A stretch of 64,000 nt of DNA, from assembly GCA_030435675.1 (NCBI GenBank), contig CM059624.1:3744769-3808768 (forward strand), in the 5' to 3' direction. Position 1 is the stretch's first letter. Each line of letters starts with the position of its first letter. This stretch comes from Steinernema hermaphroditum (taxonomy: Eukaryota > Nematoda > Chromadorea > Rhabditida > Steinernematidae). The position numbers and the translations under genes are program-made. Below the pieces are notes generated by a model. It saw only the letters and a program-made list of their open reading frames with translations, had not been told where the DNA came from and did no database searches. This document shows, piece after piece, positions 33,625-43,695 of the stretch.

Positions 33625-35286
33625 AGCATATCAGTACACAGTGAAGAACATTGAATGTCCGTCCGGTCAAATAACAGTTGATCTAAGGAAGGGGAAGCAC
33701 CTCTGCTATCCTCTTGAAGAGCAACTGGCGGAAGAGTGAAATAGATAGGCCTACTGTTGCCCTTTGAACAAGAAGTTGAAGGGTATCTTCAATACAGTGT
33801 GTCCCATAAATACTGTCACGCTTAAAACCACTCACAACTTTTCACAGAACGCACAAACCGACCCGTTTTATACTATACCATTTGAAAGCGCAGAAGATTC
33901 TAAACAAGATACAATCAATCGCATTCGAAATTACTTCCTTCTGCGGCAATGCAAGCGTCCAAACGTTTGCGGAAATTCTTCAAAATGGCCGCGATCATTT
34001 CTGGGGTGATTTCTTCCCAGGCCTTCTCCAGAGCGCGCTTCAGAGAGTCGATGGACTTGTGCTTGATAGCGCACGCCTTCTACTCCATGATCCCCCAAAT
34101 TACGTAGTCGAGCGAGTTCAAATCTGGGGAATTGGACTGCCAAACGTTCTTCGTCCAGAAGCCCGGGAGGCTGGCCTCGCACCACTCCAGCGTCTTCTTC
34201 GCCCCGTGGGCCGGGGCCCAGTCCTGTTGCAGCCTCCAGTCGATGCTGTCGGCGTTCTCCTCGGCCCAGGGAAGCACGGCGCCTTCCAAAATAATCTCTC
34301 GGTAGGTGTCCGCGTGGATTTTGACGCCTGGAGACAGGACGAGGACGAAAACCAGCTTGGTCTTCCCCAAACCGGAAATCGCTCCCCAGACCATGACCGA
34401 CTTCGGGAAATGGGTGTTTTCGGCTTTAACGATGCGCGGGGAGCCTTTCGGGAGCAGCTCGCGTCGGTTCTGACTGTTCCGATACAGTTCCACTCTGAAG
34501 ATCTTCTCGTCCGTGAACAGGATTCGCTGAAGGGCGTCGCCGCGGCTCAGCTGCGGCGATTTTGAAGAATTTCCGGAAACGTTTGGACGCTTGCATTGCC
34601 GCAGAAGGAAGTTATTTTGAATGCGAGTAATTGTATCTTGTTTAGAATTTTCTGCGCTTTCAAATGGTCGGTTTGTGCGTTCTGTGAAAAGTTGTGAGTG
34701 GTTTTATGAGTGTCTTACGCGTGACACTATTTATGGGACACCCTGTAGGACATCAATCTGTTGCAATCCAAGTGATAACTACAAGACTGGTACATCGTTT
34801 TGTTGCCCAACAGGGAAGCAGTATTCCTCTGCACATGGCCTTGAACACTGCTGTCCCACTGGCATGGTTCCTTCGAGTTTCACCTCAGGAAGTATCAGTT
34901 GTTGTCCCAGTGGCAGAACCTATGCAAAAACTCAAAATGGCATCGACCACTGCTGCCACAATGAAAGGAATTCGCTAAACGCGAAAGAGGAATCGATTGT
35001 TCCCGGAAGGAGAAACATTTCAAGAAGTCAAAAACGGAAAATCCATTTGTTGTGCCAATGGCCTTAAAAAGGTACTACAATGGAGCGCCTAAGTGCTGCC
35101 CGGCGGACAATAACTACGACAATGCAAGCGGAACATGTTGCTCAAGTGGGTTTTTTTACAAGCGAAATGGAAAAGAGAGTCGAGGGGCATGTTGTTACCG
35201 CCGATGATGATTCTGTTCGTTGCTGTGAATCAAAACACACGAGAGTGGCACTCAGACCAGATGGGAGTTACTTTTGTGCGAACTAA
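33625..35286 (+). pseudogene. CC4: CC-repeat pseudogene split by a mariner
   Basis: Begins with the CC-family exon-5 acceptor and coding sequence (CATATCAGTACACAGTGAAG, as in CC1). The first cysteine pair is damaged (CYP instead of CCP), and stops occur soon after (GAGTGA and AGATAG near 33737-33748). At 33793-34747 a TA-flanked mariner interrupts the coding frame. Beyond it the frame resumes with SICCNPSDNYKTGTSFCCPTG and continues to about 34960, where frameshifts begin; it ends near 35286 with DGSYFCAN. No N-terminal domain exons or signal peptide are present upstream. Clearly non-functional. Confidence 0.85.
33795..34745 (-). mobile_element. Rearranged DD37D mariner, 951 bp, in CC4
   Basis: Ends are CAG(T/G)GTGTCCCATAAATA... 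and complement, with TA on each side. The minus-strand frame at 34080-34493 encodes a transposase piece (RRELLPKGSPRIVKAENTHF, LQQDWAPAHG, WQSNSPDLNSLDYVIWGIME). Spacing between the QQD and the later Asp is 37 residues, as in maT-type elements. The helix-turn-helix N-terminal part is absent. About 190 bp at the right end (34560-34745) is an inverted copy of the left end including the transposase C-terminal codons (KNFRKRLDACIAAEGS), so the 5' half was replaced by an inverted copy of the 3' end. Confidence 0.88.
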
Positions 35287-35361
35287 CTTCGCCGACAGTT
35301 TGAATATGTTGTTGTATATGATCTCTTTTAATACAACAAAGGCCGTAGTTAATCCGAAAAG

Positions 35362-35500
35362 CGATGCGAGAAGGAGGAATGGACTACTGCTGCCCTAAAG
35401 GACAGACATTTCAAGAAGTCAAAAAGTGAAAAAGCTACTTGTACCAAGCTTAAAAGGTCTCAGCTTAAAAGGGTACTAAAAAGGAGGGCCTAACAACGAA
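35362..35500 (+). pseudogene. Extra CC-repeat fragment
   Basis: A short fragment reads GGMDYCCPKGQTFQEVKK and then stops. It matches the GGIDYCC...FQEVKNGK unit of CC3 and is followed by a repeated TTAAAAGG(G/T) word. A relic of local duplication. Confidence 0.55.
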
Positions 35501-35654
35501 ATCGTTTAATGCTTCATCTCTTCTGCAAAACATGTTGTTGTTGCGGAAGGCTAAAGCTGGACGGTCGAGTGCTTCGCGTAAACGCCCATTAGCATTGCCA
35601 GCATAGCAACGGTGGTTCATAATTTTGCACAAGGAGATTTTTTATTTGTTGCGA

Positions 35655-37100
35655 ATGCTTCACATCATGCGCTGCTTTCTTCTGCTCTACATGTTGTGTC
35701 TTATTTTCCACAAGGTTCATATTCTTCAGTATAGATATAATCCGATAGCCTTTAGGGCGCATGCCGCCTTCGATATACCCATCTCGGTGTCCACTACGAA
35801 GGACAGTTCAGTTCTGAAATCGCAGTTGGAAGCTGTGGGGAGTGCGCTGTCAATGCGTACAGATCGAATAAGGTTGGTTATCGGATCTCGAGGAAATCTG
35901 GAAAGACATTTTGCTCTCTGTTGACAACGTTCAAACGTTTTAAAAACGTTGAGGACGAGTCGATTCGAGATTACATCTTAAGCACTAACGTGTCCGACAG
36001 CTCGTGTAATTCAGGCAACAGAAATGGTAATTATTTAGTCATTCTGCTAAACCGTCTTCTCTTTTCCAGTGACCGCCTTAATCAGTGGACCCTGCGCGCT
36101 GGAAGGAGCCGGATGCAACATGCTCTCTCAAATCGTTTGTGGAGGGAAAATGACAAATTTTATTTCGATCTTTTCAGAAGGATCTCTGCTCTTTCACCGG
36201 ATCGGACACACCCAGTTGCATCTGTAAGCGGCTTTGGATAAGACATGCACAGTTCACTTATTTTCAGCTGCAAAATCTGTGACATTCACAGAGATGATGT
36301 GCCCTCCTGGGCGATACCAAGTTATGTTAGAGAAGGGCAAGCTCTTGTGCTGTCCTAAAGGAGAGAATCTGATGACGAAGCTGGACGGAAAAGCTTACTG
36401 TTGTCCGCCGAGTAAAGTGCTCAAGCAAATATTGGATGGGAAGGCGATTTGTTGCCTCGCGGACGACAACTACGAAGTCGATATTGGTATCTGCTGCCCG
36501 AAAGGATCCTCCTATCAAAAAAGCGGAGCTCATGGCGAATGTTGTGAGGAAGGCACTACTCTGAAGAAGGCCCAGAACGGAAAGTTCATCTGTTGCGGAG
36601 AAAAAGAACCCAATCCTCTGACTGTTGACGATCAGGTTATGTGTTGCGCTTCAAATCACAACATCTTGGCTGGAAGCAAGAAAACAGGTTACACATGCGC
36701 TTCTTGTCCGTCTGGTGAACTCTTCATAAAGAAAGAAAATGGAATTGACCACTGTTGCCCGCCCGGAGAATCTCTCCAGGACACGAAGAACGGAAAGGCA
36801 ATCTGTTGTGAGAAAGGACAAGTTGTCAAAGGCTACTTTAACGGTGTCAAAAGATGCTGCAACGCCAAGGACAGTTATGATGAAGTGAGTGGAATATGCT
36901 GTCCGCCAGGAAAGAACTATCAAAAACTTGGTGAAGTTGAAATATGCTGCCCTGACGGGGATACCTTGAACATAGCGCCAAATGGAATACCTATCTGTTG
37001 CCGTAAAACACATCCTAAGGCCGTGAACAATGAAAAGGGTGAAGCCGCCTGCTGTTTTGCAGTGTCCAATAGAGTCGTGAATGGCATTTGCTTCATATAA
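35655..37100 (+). CDS. CC5: secreted CC-repeat protein with two terminal modules
   Basis: Exons 35655-35714, 35756-36026, 36070-36134, 36178-36223 and 36268-37100; phases agree with the other CC genes and give 424 residues. Exon 1 encodes a leader (MLHIMRCFLLLYMLCLIFHK; the second Met may be used). Exon 2 starts GACRLRYTHLGVHYEGQFSSE and keeps the family motifs VGYRI, TFCSLL and IRDYIL; GPC, GAGC and DLCSFTGSD follow in exons 3-4. The last exon holds 14 cysteine pairs in two consecutive blocks. The first ends with a terminal-type module (KKAQNGKFICC ... KTGYTC) and the second repeats a related one (LNIAPNGIPICC ... NGICFI). Intact; secreted. Confidence 0.88.
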
Positions 37101-37336
37101 CGATTGATTTAATGAGTTAAGTACTTTAGTTACGCAATGGACGTCTCTTTTGTGTTGTATTGTATTATTACAAAGCGTATCATTTACTCATTCGGCTGCT
37201 ATAGAGAATGTTCATTAATTTTAAATATATTATTTCATCGGCTCGGCCTGTGAGAAATTGTAACACCTATTTGAAAACAGACTCATTATTACCGTTATCT
37301 GTTAGTGTTTCAATTAAAACGTAGAACCATGAAATA

Positions 37337-38070
37337 CAGGGTCCGGCAAAAATTCTGTCACGTCGAAGATCCATCATGCCTCGAAGCACTTAAGGAGTTA
37401 AAACAAACAGTATTTGCCATTTAAAAGAACAACAAAAAAACAAGGAAGATCACAAATTCAGTTCGAAGTGACGACTTTTTGCTACGATGTATGTTGGCCT
37501 CCAAACTTTTCGAAAAATTTTTGATCCTAGCCGCTCGTGGTCTGAGCAGAGTCGTCTTGACAGATGAAAAAGTGTATACAGTGTAGCAGATCCACAACTT
37601 GCCGAATCACCGCAAGGTTCTCAAAAAAAGCTCACCGAAGACTGTGCTGGTGGAAAGATAGTGATAGTGGAAAGCCATACTTCTTCTTCTGTGATGGCTT
37701 GGGCGGGAATCTGTGAAACATCGAAAACTCCAGTGGTGTTTGCAGCGAATGGATGCAAAATCAACGCCACTGTGTAACAAAGTCTGATTTTGAATGATGT
37801 GCTTCCCTGGATGTAAGAGCAGTTCGGAAAAAGGCAATGGACGCTGATGTAAGACCTGACACCCGCCCGTGGAGCCAAATCAACGAACCAACGAAGATTG
37901 GCCCTCCAACAGCCCGGATTTGAGTCCGATGGACTCCGGAGATATAGAGGATCTCAGAGAAGAACGCTTGCCAAATATTCCGTGCAACGACAGAACCCTG
38001 AACGTCGCTCTGAATATGCAGCGAGCAGAAAAGGTTAATCGTCTTTTATTCGGGTGTAATCTGGCCTTTT
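37337..38070 (+). mobile_element. Mariner remnant, right end lost
   Basis: After TA (37335-37336) the left end reads CAGGGTCCGGCAAAAATTCT. Plus-strand transposase relics are VVLTDEKVYTV near 37545 (first catalytic Asp region) and WPSNSPDLSPMDSG near 37905 (third catalytic region), followed by a C-terminal remnant ending GCNLAF. Frames are broken between them, and no matching right inverted repeat was found before CC6. Confidence 0.7.
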
Positions 38071-38092
38071 AAAGAAATTTATATGCATTGCA

Positions 38093-39587
38093 TCACTTCG
38101 ATAAGCACTGTTTTTCACCACTAGGCAGAATCCTTATCCTGTGGTCGAATTTCGGAGGGCAGCACTCGACCTCTCCGTCGGATCTCCTTGTAGGATTCCA
38201 ATCGTCAAGGCAGCAGGCAGCCAGCCCATTCTTTGTTTTGTAGGCGCTCCCTTTTTCACAGCAAACACCAACATCTAGATAGTAAATATCATCTTCAAAA
38301 CAGCAACGCGCTCTTCCTTTCCATATATCCTTCAGCACAAAGCCTTCTCCACAACATATGGGTCTTCCTTCATGAATTTTCTGCAGCTTTTGACTTTCAG
38401 GACAGCAGAAGTCTTGTCCATCGGCGTGCGTTTGAAATATTTCACCTTTTGGGCAGCAATGCCTGGGCGCGAAGAAATCGTCGCCTACGGGACAGCAATG
38501 AGAGTGGCCTATGGCAGTGTGAAGGCGTTCATTAGGCTTGCAGCAGCCAACAACGCCATCGGTCGATTTTGTAGGGATGAGACCGGGTGAGCAGCACTGT
38601 GACAGTCCTTCCTCATTTGAAGTGTAAACGGTTCCCTTCTCACAACACAATCCAGTTAGTGGTTTGTAGTGGTCCGTGGGATTGCAACAAACAAGGCCAG
38701 TCGGAAGAAGTTCTTTCAGTAGTTTACCATCAGGACAGCTTGGTCCTTTTGTGTTTGAGTGCTCTTGCTGTAGAGGAACATCAGTGACCGCTACAATTTG
38801 TTTGCCAGCACTCTTTCGGTTTACTGCTCTTGTTGTTAGAGCTTGCTCTGTGGAACTGTCAGTAGTGGTTTGGGGCAGACGCTCATACTCTTCTGCAAAG
38901 ATATAGTATGTGAATATATCCTATACATTATAGAAGTGTAGTTTAAAGATTCTAAAAGGTCTCACTTAAATTTTTGAGCCATAGCTAAGGAGACACCCAA
39001 TTTTCGGCATAGTTTCTGTAAGGCCTCACAGCCTCAAAAATCACCTATGGGGCAAAACAGTTTATTTTCGATTTGGACCACCTTTGTGCACCTCTGGTCA
39101 CTTGGGAGTCCCTGGTGAGAAATTGATGCATCATTGCTGAGAAAGGAATATAAAGTGCTGATAGAAACTGATAACTTTTTATACAAACTGATGCTTTTTA
39201 CAAACTTAAGGTGTGTCTGCCCATCGGCCGTGTCTGCCCATGACTCAGATTTAGACAACTGTTCCCCAATATACAACTTTGATCAACTTTATTTAGAACA
39301 ACATCTGCACATTCAGCACCTATGTTATGGTATTCATACCTGATGAGGCCGTCGGCCAGCTGGTAGTTAAGACGCTGTTGGTAAACAATGGTTTTTGGCG
39401 AAGAGGAGCGCGCGTATTGGCTGGCTTTCTGAGCACTATAAGATCCAAGAATTAAATCGAACTCCCGCATTCACTCCTTACCTTTTAAGGGTACATTAAC
39501 ACTATCTCTCCCAGGAGCGAGAGGAGTACAACACAATATATTCCTGTGTAAGAAGGATATCAGGAAGACCTGCAAAATCCACTTCAT
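38093..39587 (-). CDS. CC6: short-type CC-repeat protein, three exons
   Basis: Minus-strand exons 39482-39587, 39340-39435 and 38093-38892; phases agree and give 333 residues. The leader is MKWILQVFLISFLHRNILCC followed by TPLAPGRD, similar to CC7 (CCTPLTPP). Exon 2 and the start of exon 3 encode a Thr/Ser-rich linker (LPQTTTDSSTEQALTTRAV), possibly O-glycosylated, instead of the seven-cysteine domain. The array has 12 adjacent cysteine pairs (LVCCNPTDHY, GLCCEKGTVYTS, FAPRHCCPKGEIF, RICC-type units) and ends SGEKQCLSK. Intron 2 is about 450 nt. Intact. Confidence 0.82.
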
Positions 39588-39991
39588 AGTGGCATAGAGT
39601 TCAGCGACAGAGCATATGTGAGTTGCCGCGGGCTTAATAACTAGGTCATGTTTTACAACTTATTGTTTTGAGACCTGTGCGTGGTGCCTATAAGACGTAT
39701 CGAGATCAATGTTTAACTTCTAAGAAATCGCAGGAAAAAGTGTTGTTATTTTCACACCGAACTACTCTTGTCTTATTTCCATGTCCCATTGTCCCATCAC
39801 ATCTAAGCTTCGGAAGGGACCCCACCTCATTAATATTTTTTAAGGCCATAGTCACCTAGAAGCGAGCGACAAAAATAATACGCATTGTATACACCCATAA
39901 AGTATTGCGTCAATCGCGTGTCATTTATTTGTGTCACAATAAAGATATTATTAATAATGGAAAAAGCACAGCAAACAAAGTGGACATTCAT

Positions 39992-40444
39992 TTACTGCTC
40001 CCGGCACTCACGGGCACCATTCGCATTGAAATCGATCCTAACTGAAACTGTTGGACAACAGCCAACAAAGTCATTCCCGTGATCCAAAGCTTTTGGCTGA
40101 TCACCATCACAACATATAACCTTCCCACTTGGCGCCCTCTCCAGAGTCTCTCGCTCTCCACAGCACCGCCCATCATTTGCATTGCGTTTATAAGTCGATC
40201 CTTTCGCGCAGCAAACGCCACTTCCAGCGTCGTAGTTGTCGTCGGCTTTGCAGCATTTCAGTGCTCCATTGAAATTACCCTTGAAAACTTGGCCAGCAGG
40301 ACATTTAGGCGGCTCTACAACTATAAATAATAGAACTGTACGAGAAGGCACTTTACCTTCAACTGGAGGGGTCAGAGGAGTACAGCAATACATTACAGAA
40401 AACAGATGGGCAAAGAGCGCAAAGCAAAATAGATTACAGATCAT
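39992..40444 (-). CDS. CC7: minimal CC-repeat protein
   Basis: Start at 40444: MICNLFCFALFAHLFSVMYC leader, then CTPLTPPVE. A 36-nt segment bounded by GTAAAG and TTATAG (about 40320-40355) could be an intron; it is a multiple of three and has no stop, so both spliced (138 residues) and read-through (150) forms are possible. The mature part has one terminal-type module with five cysteine pairs: ALKCCKADDNYDAGSGVCC, RCCGERETLERAPSGKVICC, FVGCC, ending GARECREQ. It equals the last module of CC3/CC5 without the N-terminal domain. Intact. Confidence 0.8.
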   Translation of the reverse strand: MICNLFCFALFAHLFSVMYCCTPLTPPVEGKVPSRTVLLFIVVEPPKCPAGQVFKGNFNGALKCCKADDNYDAGSGVCCAKGSTYKRNANDGRCCGERETLERAPSGKVICCDGDQPKALDHGNDFVGCCPTVSVRIDFNANGARECREQ

Positions 40445-41085
40445 GTTGAGACAACTGAAGCCGTATACAGTAGCTTAATGAAGAAATCAACCCGCTTCAT
40501 GAAACATATTATCCAGTAAGAGTAGCCACGTGCGCCGGATTACGGTAGATTTAGAAGTTAGTCAGAGCAACTCGTTTGCCTTGACTGCTATCGCATGCAA
40601 AAGTACCCGACATGAGTTGGAATTATACAAGTTATTCTCCAAAAAGCTATTTTGACAAGGATCACAAGCAGCAAAATTCTCAGAAAAATCAGAAAATCGG
40701 TAGAGAATTCTAATCCATAAAAATTCTAACGCCACCATTTCCATGATATATGAGAAACGGTGGCATTTGTAACACCCGCGAAGCCATTGTAATTTGGAAG
40801 ATTGACTCATTCACAAATAAGAAGACTGTTGCAAATACGGCGGCAGAACGTGTCACATGCATGCAAGTGGGTCATTTATTGTGTTGTGGGTGTTGTGAAC
40901 ACGCGAATACGATTAAACCACACTTCTTTTGATTGGCTGCGGCGTGTGTCCACGCGCGAAAATTATGCGACTGTGCAACTTTCAATGAGTCGACAGGCTG
41001 AAATCATCAGTCGAGTTTTAGTGTCTTTTTGGAATCAATAGCTCAATGCAATTTATCTGCCACGAACAGAATATCAATATGAGTT
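40445..41085. other. Intergenic
   Basis: Separates the CC cluster from family X locus D. Nothing recognised. Confidence 0.35.
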
Positions 41086-42449
41086 TTAGAATCCAACCAT
41101 GATGAGAAGTGGAAACACCCCTTTCTCCATCAAAAAGCAGGTTATACCGGGTATTACGGTTTGAATCACAGCGGCAGCGCGCGATTCTTCTGAAGTGCCA
41201 ACGGCCCATCCGATGTCAGCTTCGGTCCACTCACGATCAACCTCTTTCGTCTTGAAAAGAAATTTCAACCAGGAATCCCTCGGCACGGTGACCTTTTCGT
41301 CCGTCGTCAGCCAGAAGTAGAAGAGCCCCTCGTGGCTTTTCTTTAGATTCGTCGTAACCCATTTCAGATCACGGGGCACAATGGCATCAAAGTGAGGGCC
41401 AAAATAGCATCCTCCGCTGAAAAGAAAGAGATCAATAATGTAGGGTCAGAATCGTCTGAAGAGAGGCAAATCAGCTAGATTCAACGCTATCCATGTAGAT
41501 TCAAAAATAGAATGCCGGAATAGGAAAGGCGTTTAGAATTACTCACCGAAGCACACTCCCTAATGTGTTATTTATTGTGGCGATGTTCTGTTCAAAGAAC
41601 TTCTGATTACTGAGATAAGTTTCGTTTCGGTCACTTCCAAAGGTTGACTTGTACACGAGAACGATGGATTTCTCCTTCTTCCACGGAAAGAGAAAGGCGT
41701 TTTGGTCATCGGTTTTCACTGTAGGGTGGTAAAAGCTGTCGTTAAATATGAGAACTCCAAAGCGGTGAACGTCTTTTTCCGGCCAATGCGAGCGTCCAAA
41801 CGTTTGGTCCAAGTGGTTCTTCAGTTTCTGGGCAGCTGACGCCTTGGAGATGTTTTCAAATTCGTAGGACGACAAAACTTTCTGCACCTCACGTATAGGA
41901 CCAATATTCCACCATTTTGCCTAAACCAAATTCAGATACATTTTCTTCCTTAGCGGCCCGCTCGCCTGTTGGATTACAAGACGGTCCTTCAACATTTGTT
42001 CTATATCTTCCATGAGATCCTTGGTTGTGGCAACGTAGAATCGATCAAGCTCATTAAGTATGCCAGTCCCTCTAAACGTTTTATAACAAATACTCGCATG
42101 CCCTATCTAGAAACAGCCGACATAAGGCAAATTGCCGAAATGAATTTACCTACCAAGTTAAAGCCTATTTTATGCACCCAGGCCTGCAAATTTGTGTAAA
42201 CGGCAAGACTATAGTCGGAGCTTTCAAAAATTACATTAACGTAACTAGTGTTGATCATAGACGCATGTAGTTTCTAAAAATATTGTTTAGGGTAAAGAAC
42301 ATTGCAATGTGGTTCTTTACCATTGCCATCCCCAGTGGCGGATGATTTTTGCAAGTATCAATCACGCGTTCGTTACTCTTGTTTCCTGGATCCTTTCTGA
42401 GAAACACCGCGATGGTGTGACTGAGAGTAAACTCGTCGTCATTGACCTC
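41086..42449 (-). CDS. Family X locus D (likely frameshifted)
   Basis: Minus-strand exons: about 42154-42449 (DDEFTLSHTIAVFL ... SLAVYTNLQAWVHKIGFNL), about 42071 downwards (GTGILNELDRFYVATTKDL), about 41543-41929 (KWWNIGPIREVQKVLSSYEF, FGRSHWPEKDVHRFGVLIFND, NAFLFPWKKEKSIVLVYKSTFGS, IATINNTLGSVLR) and 41086-41417 (GGCYFGPHFDAIVPRDLKWV, FYFWLTTDEKVTVPRDSWL, WTEADIGWAVGTSEESRAAA, hydrophobic tail ending LLIMVGF). The first exon changes frame at a T run near 42274, so a one-base frameshift or a sequencing error is present. No matching signal-peptide exon lies immediately upstream. The conserved core and the C-terminal hydrophobic tail suggest membrane insertion or association. Function unknown. 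Confidence 0.6.
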
Positions 42450-43248
42450 CTATAATTGAGCTACTGCGTTTTATCTATATTTTAACAGCATGAAATTATC
42501 ACTTTATACTGTGGATGGTCTTGAAGGATGGTGAACGGAGGGTCGTCTAAGCATTTTGTCACACGGTACATCCTCCTGGTAAGGAATTGGTAAAACTGTT
42601 GAATTCCCAATTTTTGATTTTTTATAGAGAAAACAGATGGAAAACAGTGAGTTTTACTTAGAGTTCAAAGTTCATAGCATAGAACTACTTTGATGGGTAC
42701 TTAAGGGGTTTTTTTAAACGCTTAAACTTTTTTAGCCATGACCCGGTCACGGAAGTTATGACGGCACCGGGAGACGGACAATTAGACAGTAAAACATATT
42801 CTGCTTATTTCTTGAAAACTACGAGTTTTATGAAGAAACTGATTTCAGCATGATGTTGGGAAACCTCGAAAACAAGGTACTGAACTATGTATGTAAAGGA
42901 CAAACCGCGAACTCCACTTTCCGATGGACAGCAAAGTTTGCAGTTTTTTTTGATTTTTTTGTGTGTGTATTTTTTGTTGAAACTATTACGCTTTCCGAGA
43001 AACAGCAAAAAGAGAAACAGACACAAAAACCCTAAACGCCCACAAAAGACCCTAAACACCCACAATAAATGATTGCTCAGGGACCTCAAAAATAAAGGGA
43101 CACAAGTTATCAGAAGTTTTAAAGCACTTTTTATACATGACCGGTCCCTTTAACATTTTGGAATGTTGGGTTGTGAGTAGTACGTGTAACCAGCATTCAA
43201 AGATACCAAATATAAGTGAGAATTCTAGTTAATTCATCAGTAGTCATT
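42450..43248. other. Intergenic, T/A-rich tracts
   Basis: Contains a T-rich tract (about 42940-42975) and a short direct repeat of CCCTAAACRCCCACAA (43031-43065). No gene. Confidence 0.4.
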
Positions 43249-43695
43249 TTAATAAGAGTGCACCTTGATATCCTTTTCCTGCAGTAATGCGGTGATTTGG
43301 GAAGCAGTTGATTTTATCGTGACCTGCATCTGAGCCATAGACATGCGCAGCTTCGCGACTTCTTGTTCAATTTCGGGGGTCTGGAATAGTTGGATTGTAA
43401 ATTCATACATATGCAGTGAACAAAAATATACCTCTGCGAACGCAGGAATTGACACCACGGTCGTCGCGTAATCCAAGAATTTGTCGGCGGATGGGTATTT
43501 GGCGAAGGTGCCAGATGTTTTGATTAGTGCCGCAGCGGTTTGAACCCCAACGATAACAGCGGCAGGAATTGCACCTTCGGTTTCGTTGAAGGTAGCAGAA
43601 CCCAACGCATCGCCAGTTGCTCGTCCGGATGTAGCGCTAATGGAGGCGATCCAAAAAAGTGACGCCATGAAGGCAACGGCCAAGATCCGCTCCAT
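43249..43695 (-). CDS. Family X locus E: stand-alone N-terminal domain, two exons
   Basis: Exons 43432-43695 and 43249-43380; 131 residues. The start at 43695 is the Met preceding a signal peptide (MERILAVAFMASLFWIASIS). The mature part reads AAVIVGVQTAAALIKTSG, FAKYPSADKFLDYATTVVS, then ETPEIEQEVAKLRMSMAQMQ and a short helical tail. The KYPS..(R/K)FLD(F/Y)A.TV block and the intron position match locus A (TKYPSGQRFLDFAATVNAIE). Here the gene ends after exon 2 instead of continuing into the long core, so it is either a truncated paralogue or an independent small secreted protein. Intact. Confidence 0.7.
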   Translation of the reverse strand: MERILAVAFMASLFWIASISATSGRATGDALGSATFNETEGAIPAAVIVGVQTAAALIKTSGTFAKYPSADKFLDYATTVVSIPAFAEVYFCSLHMYEFTIQLFQTPEIEQEVAKLRMSMAQMQVTIKSTASQITALLQEKDIKVHSY

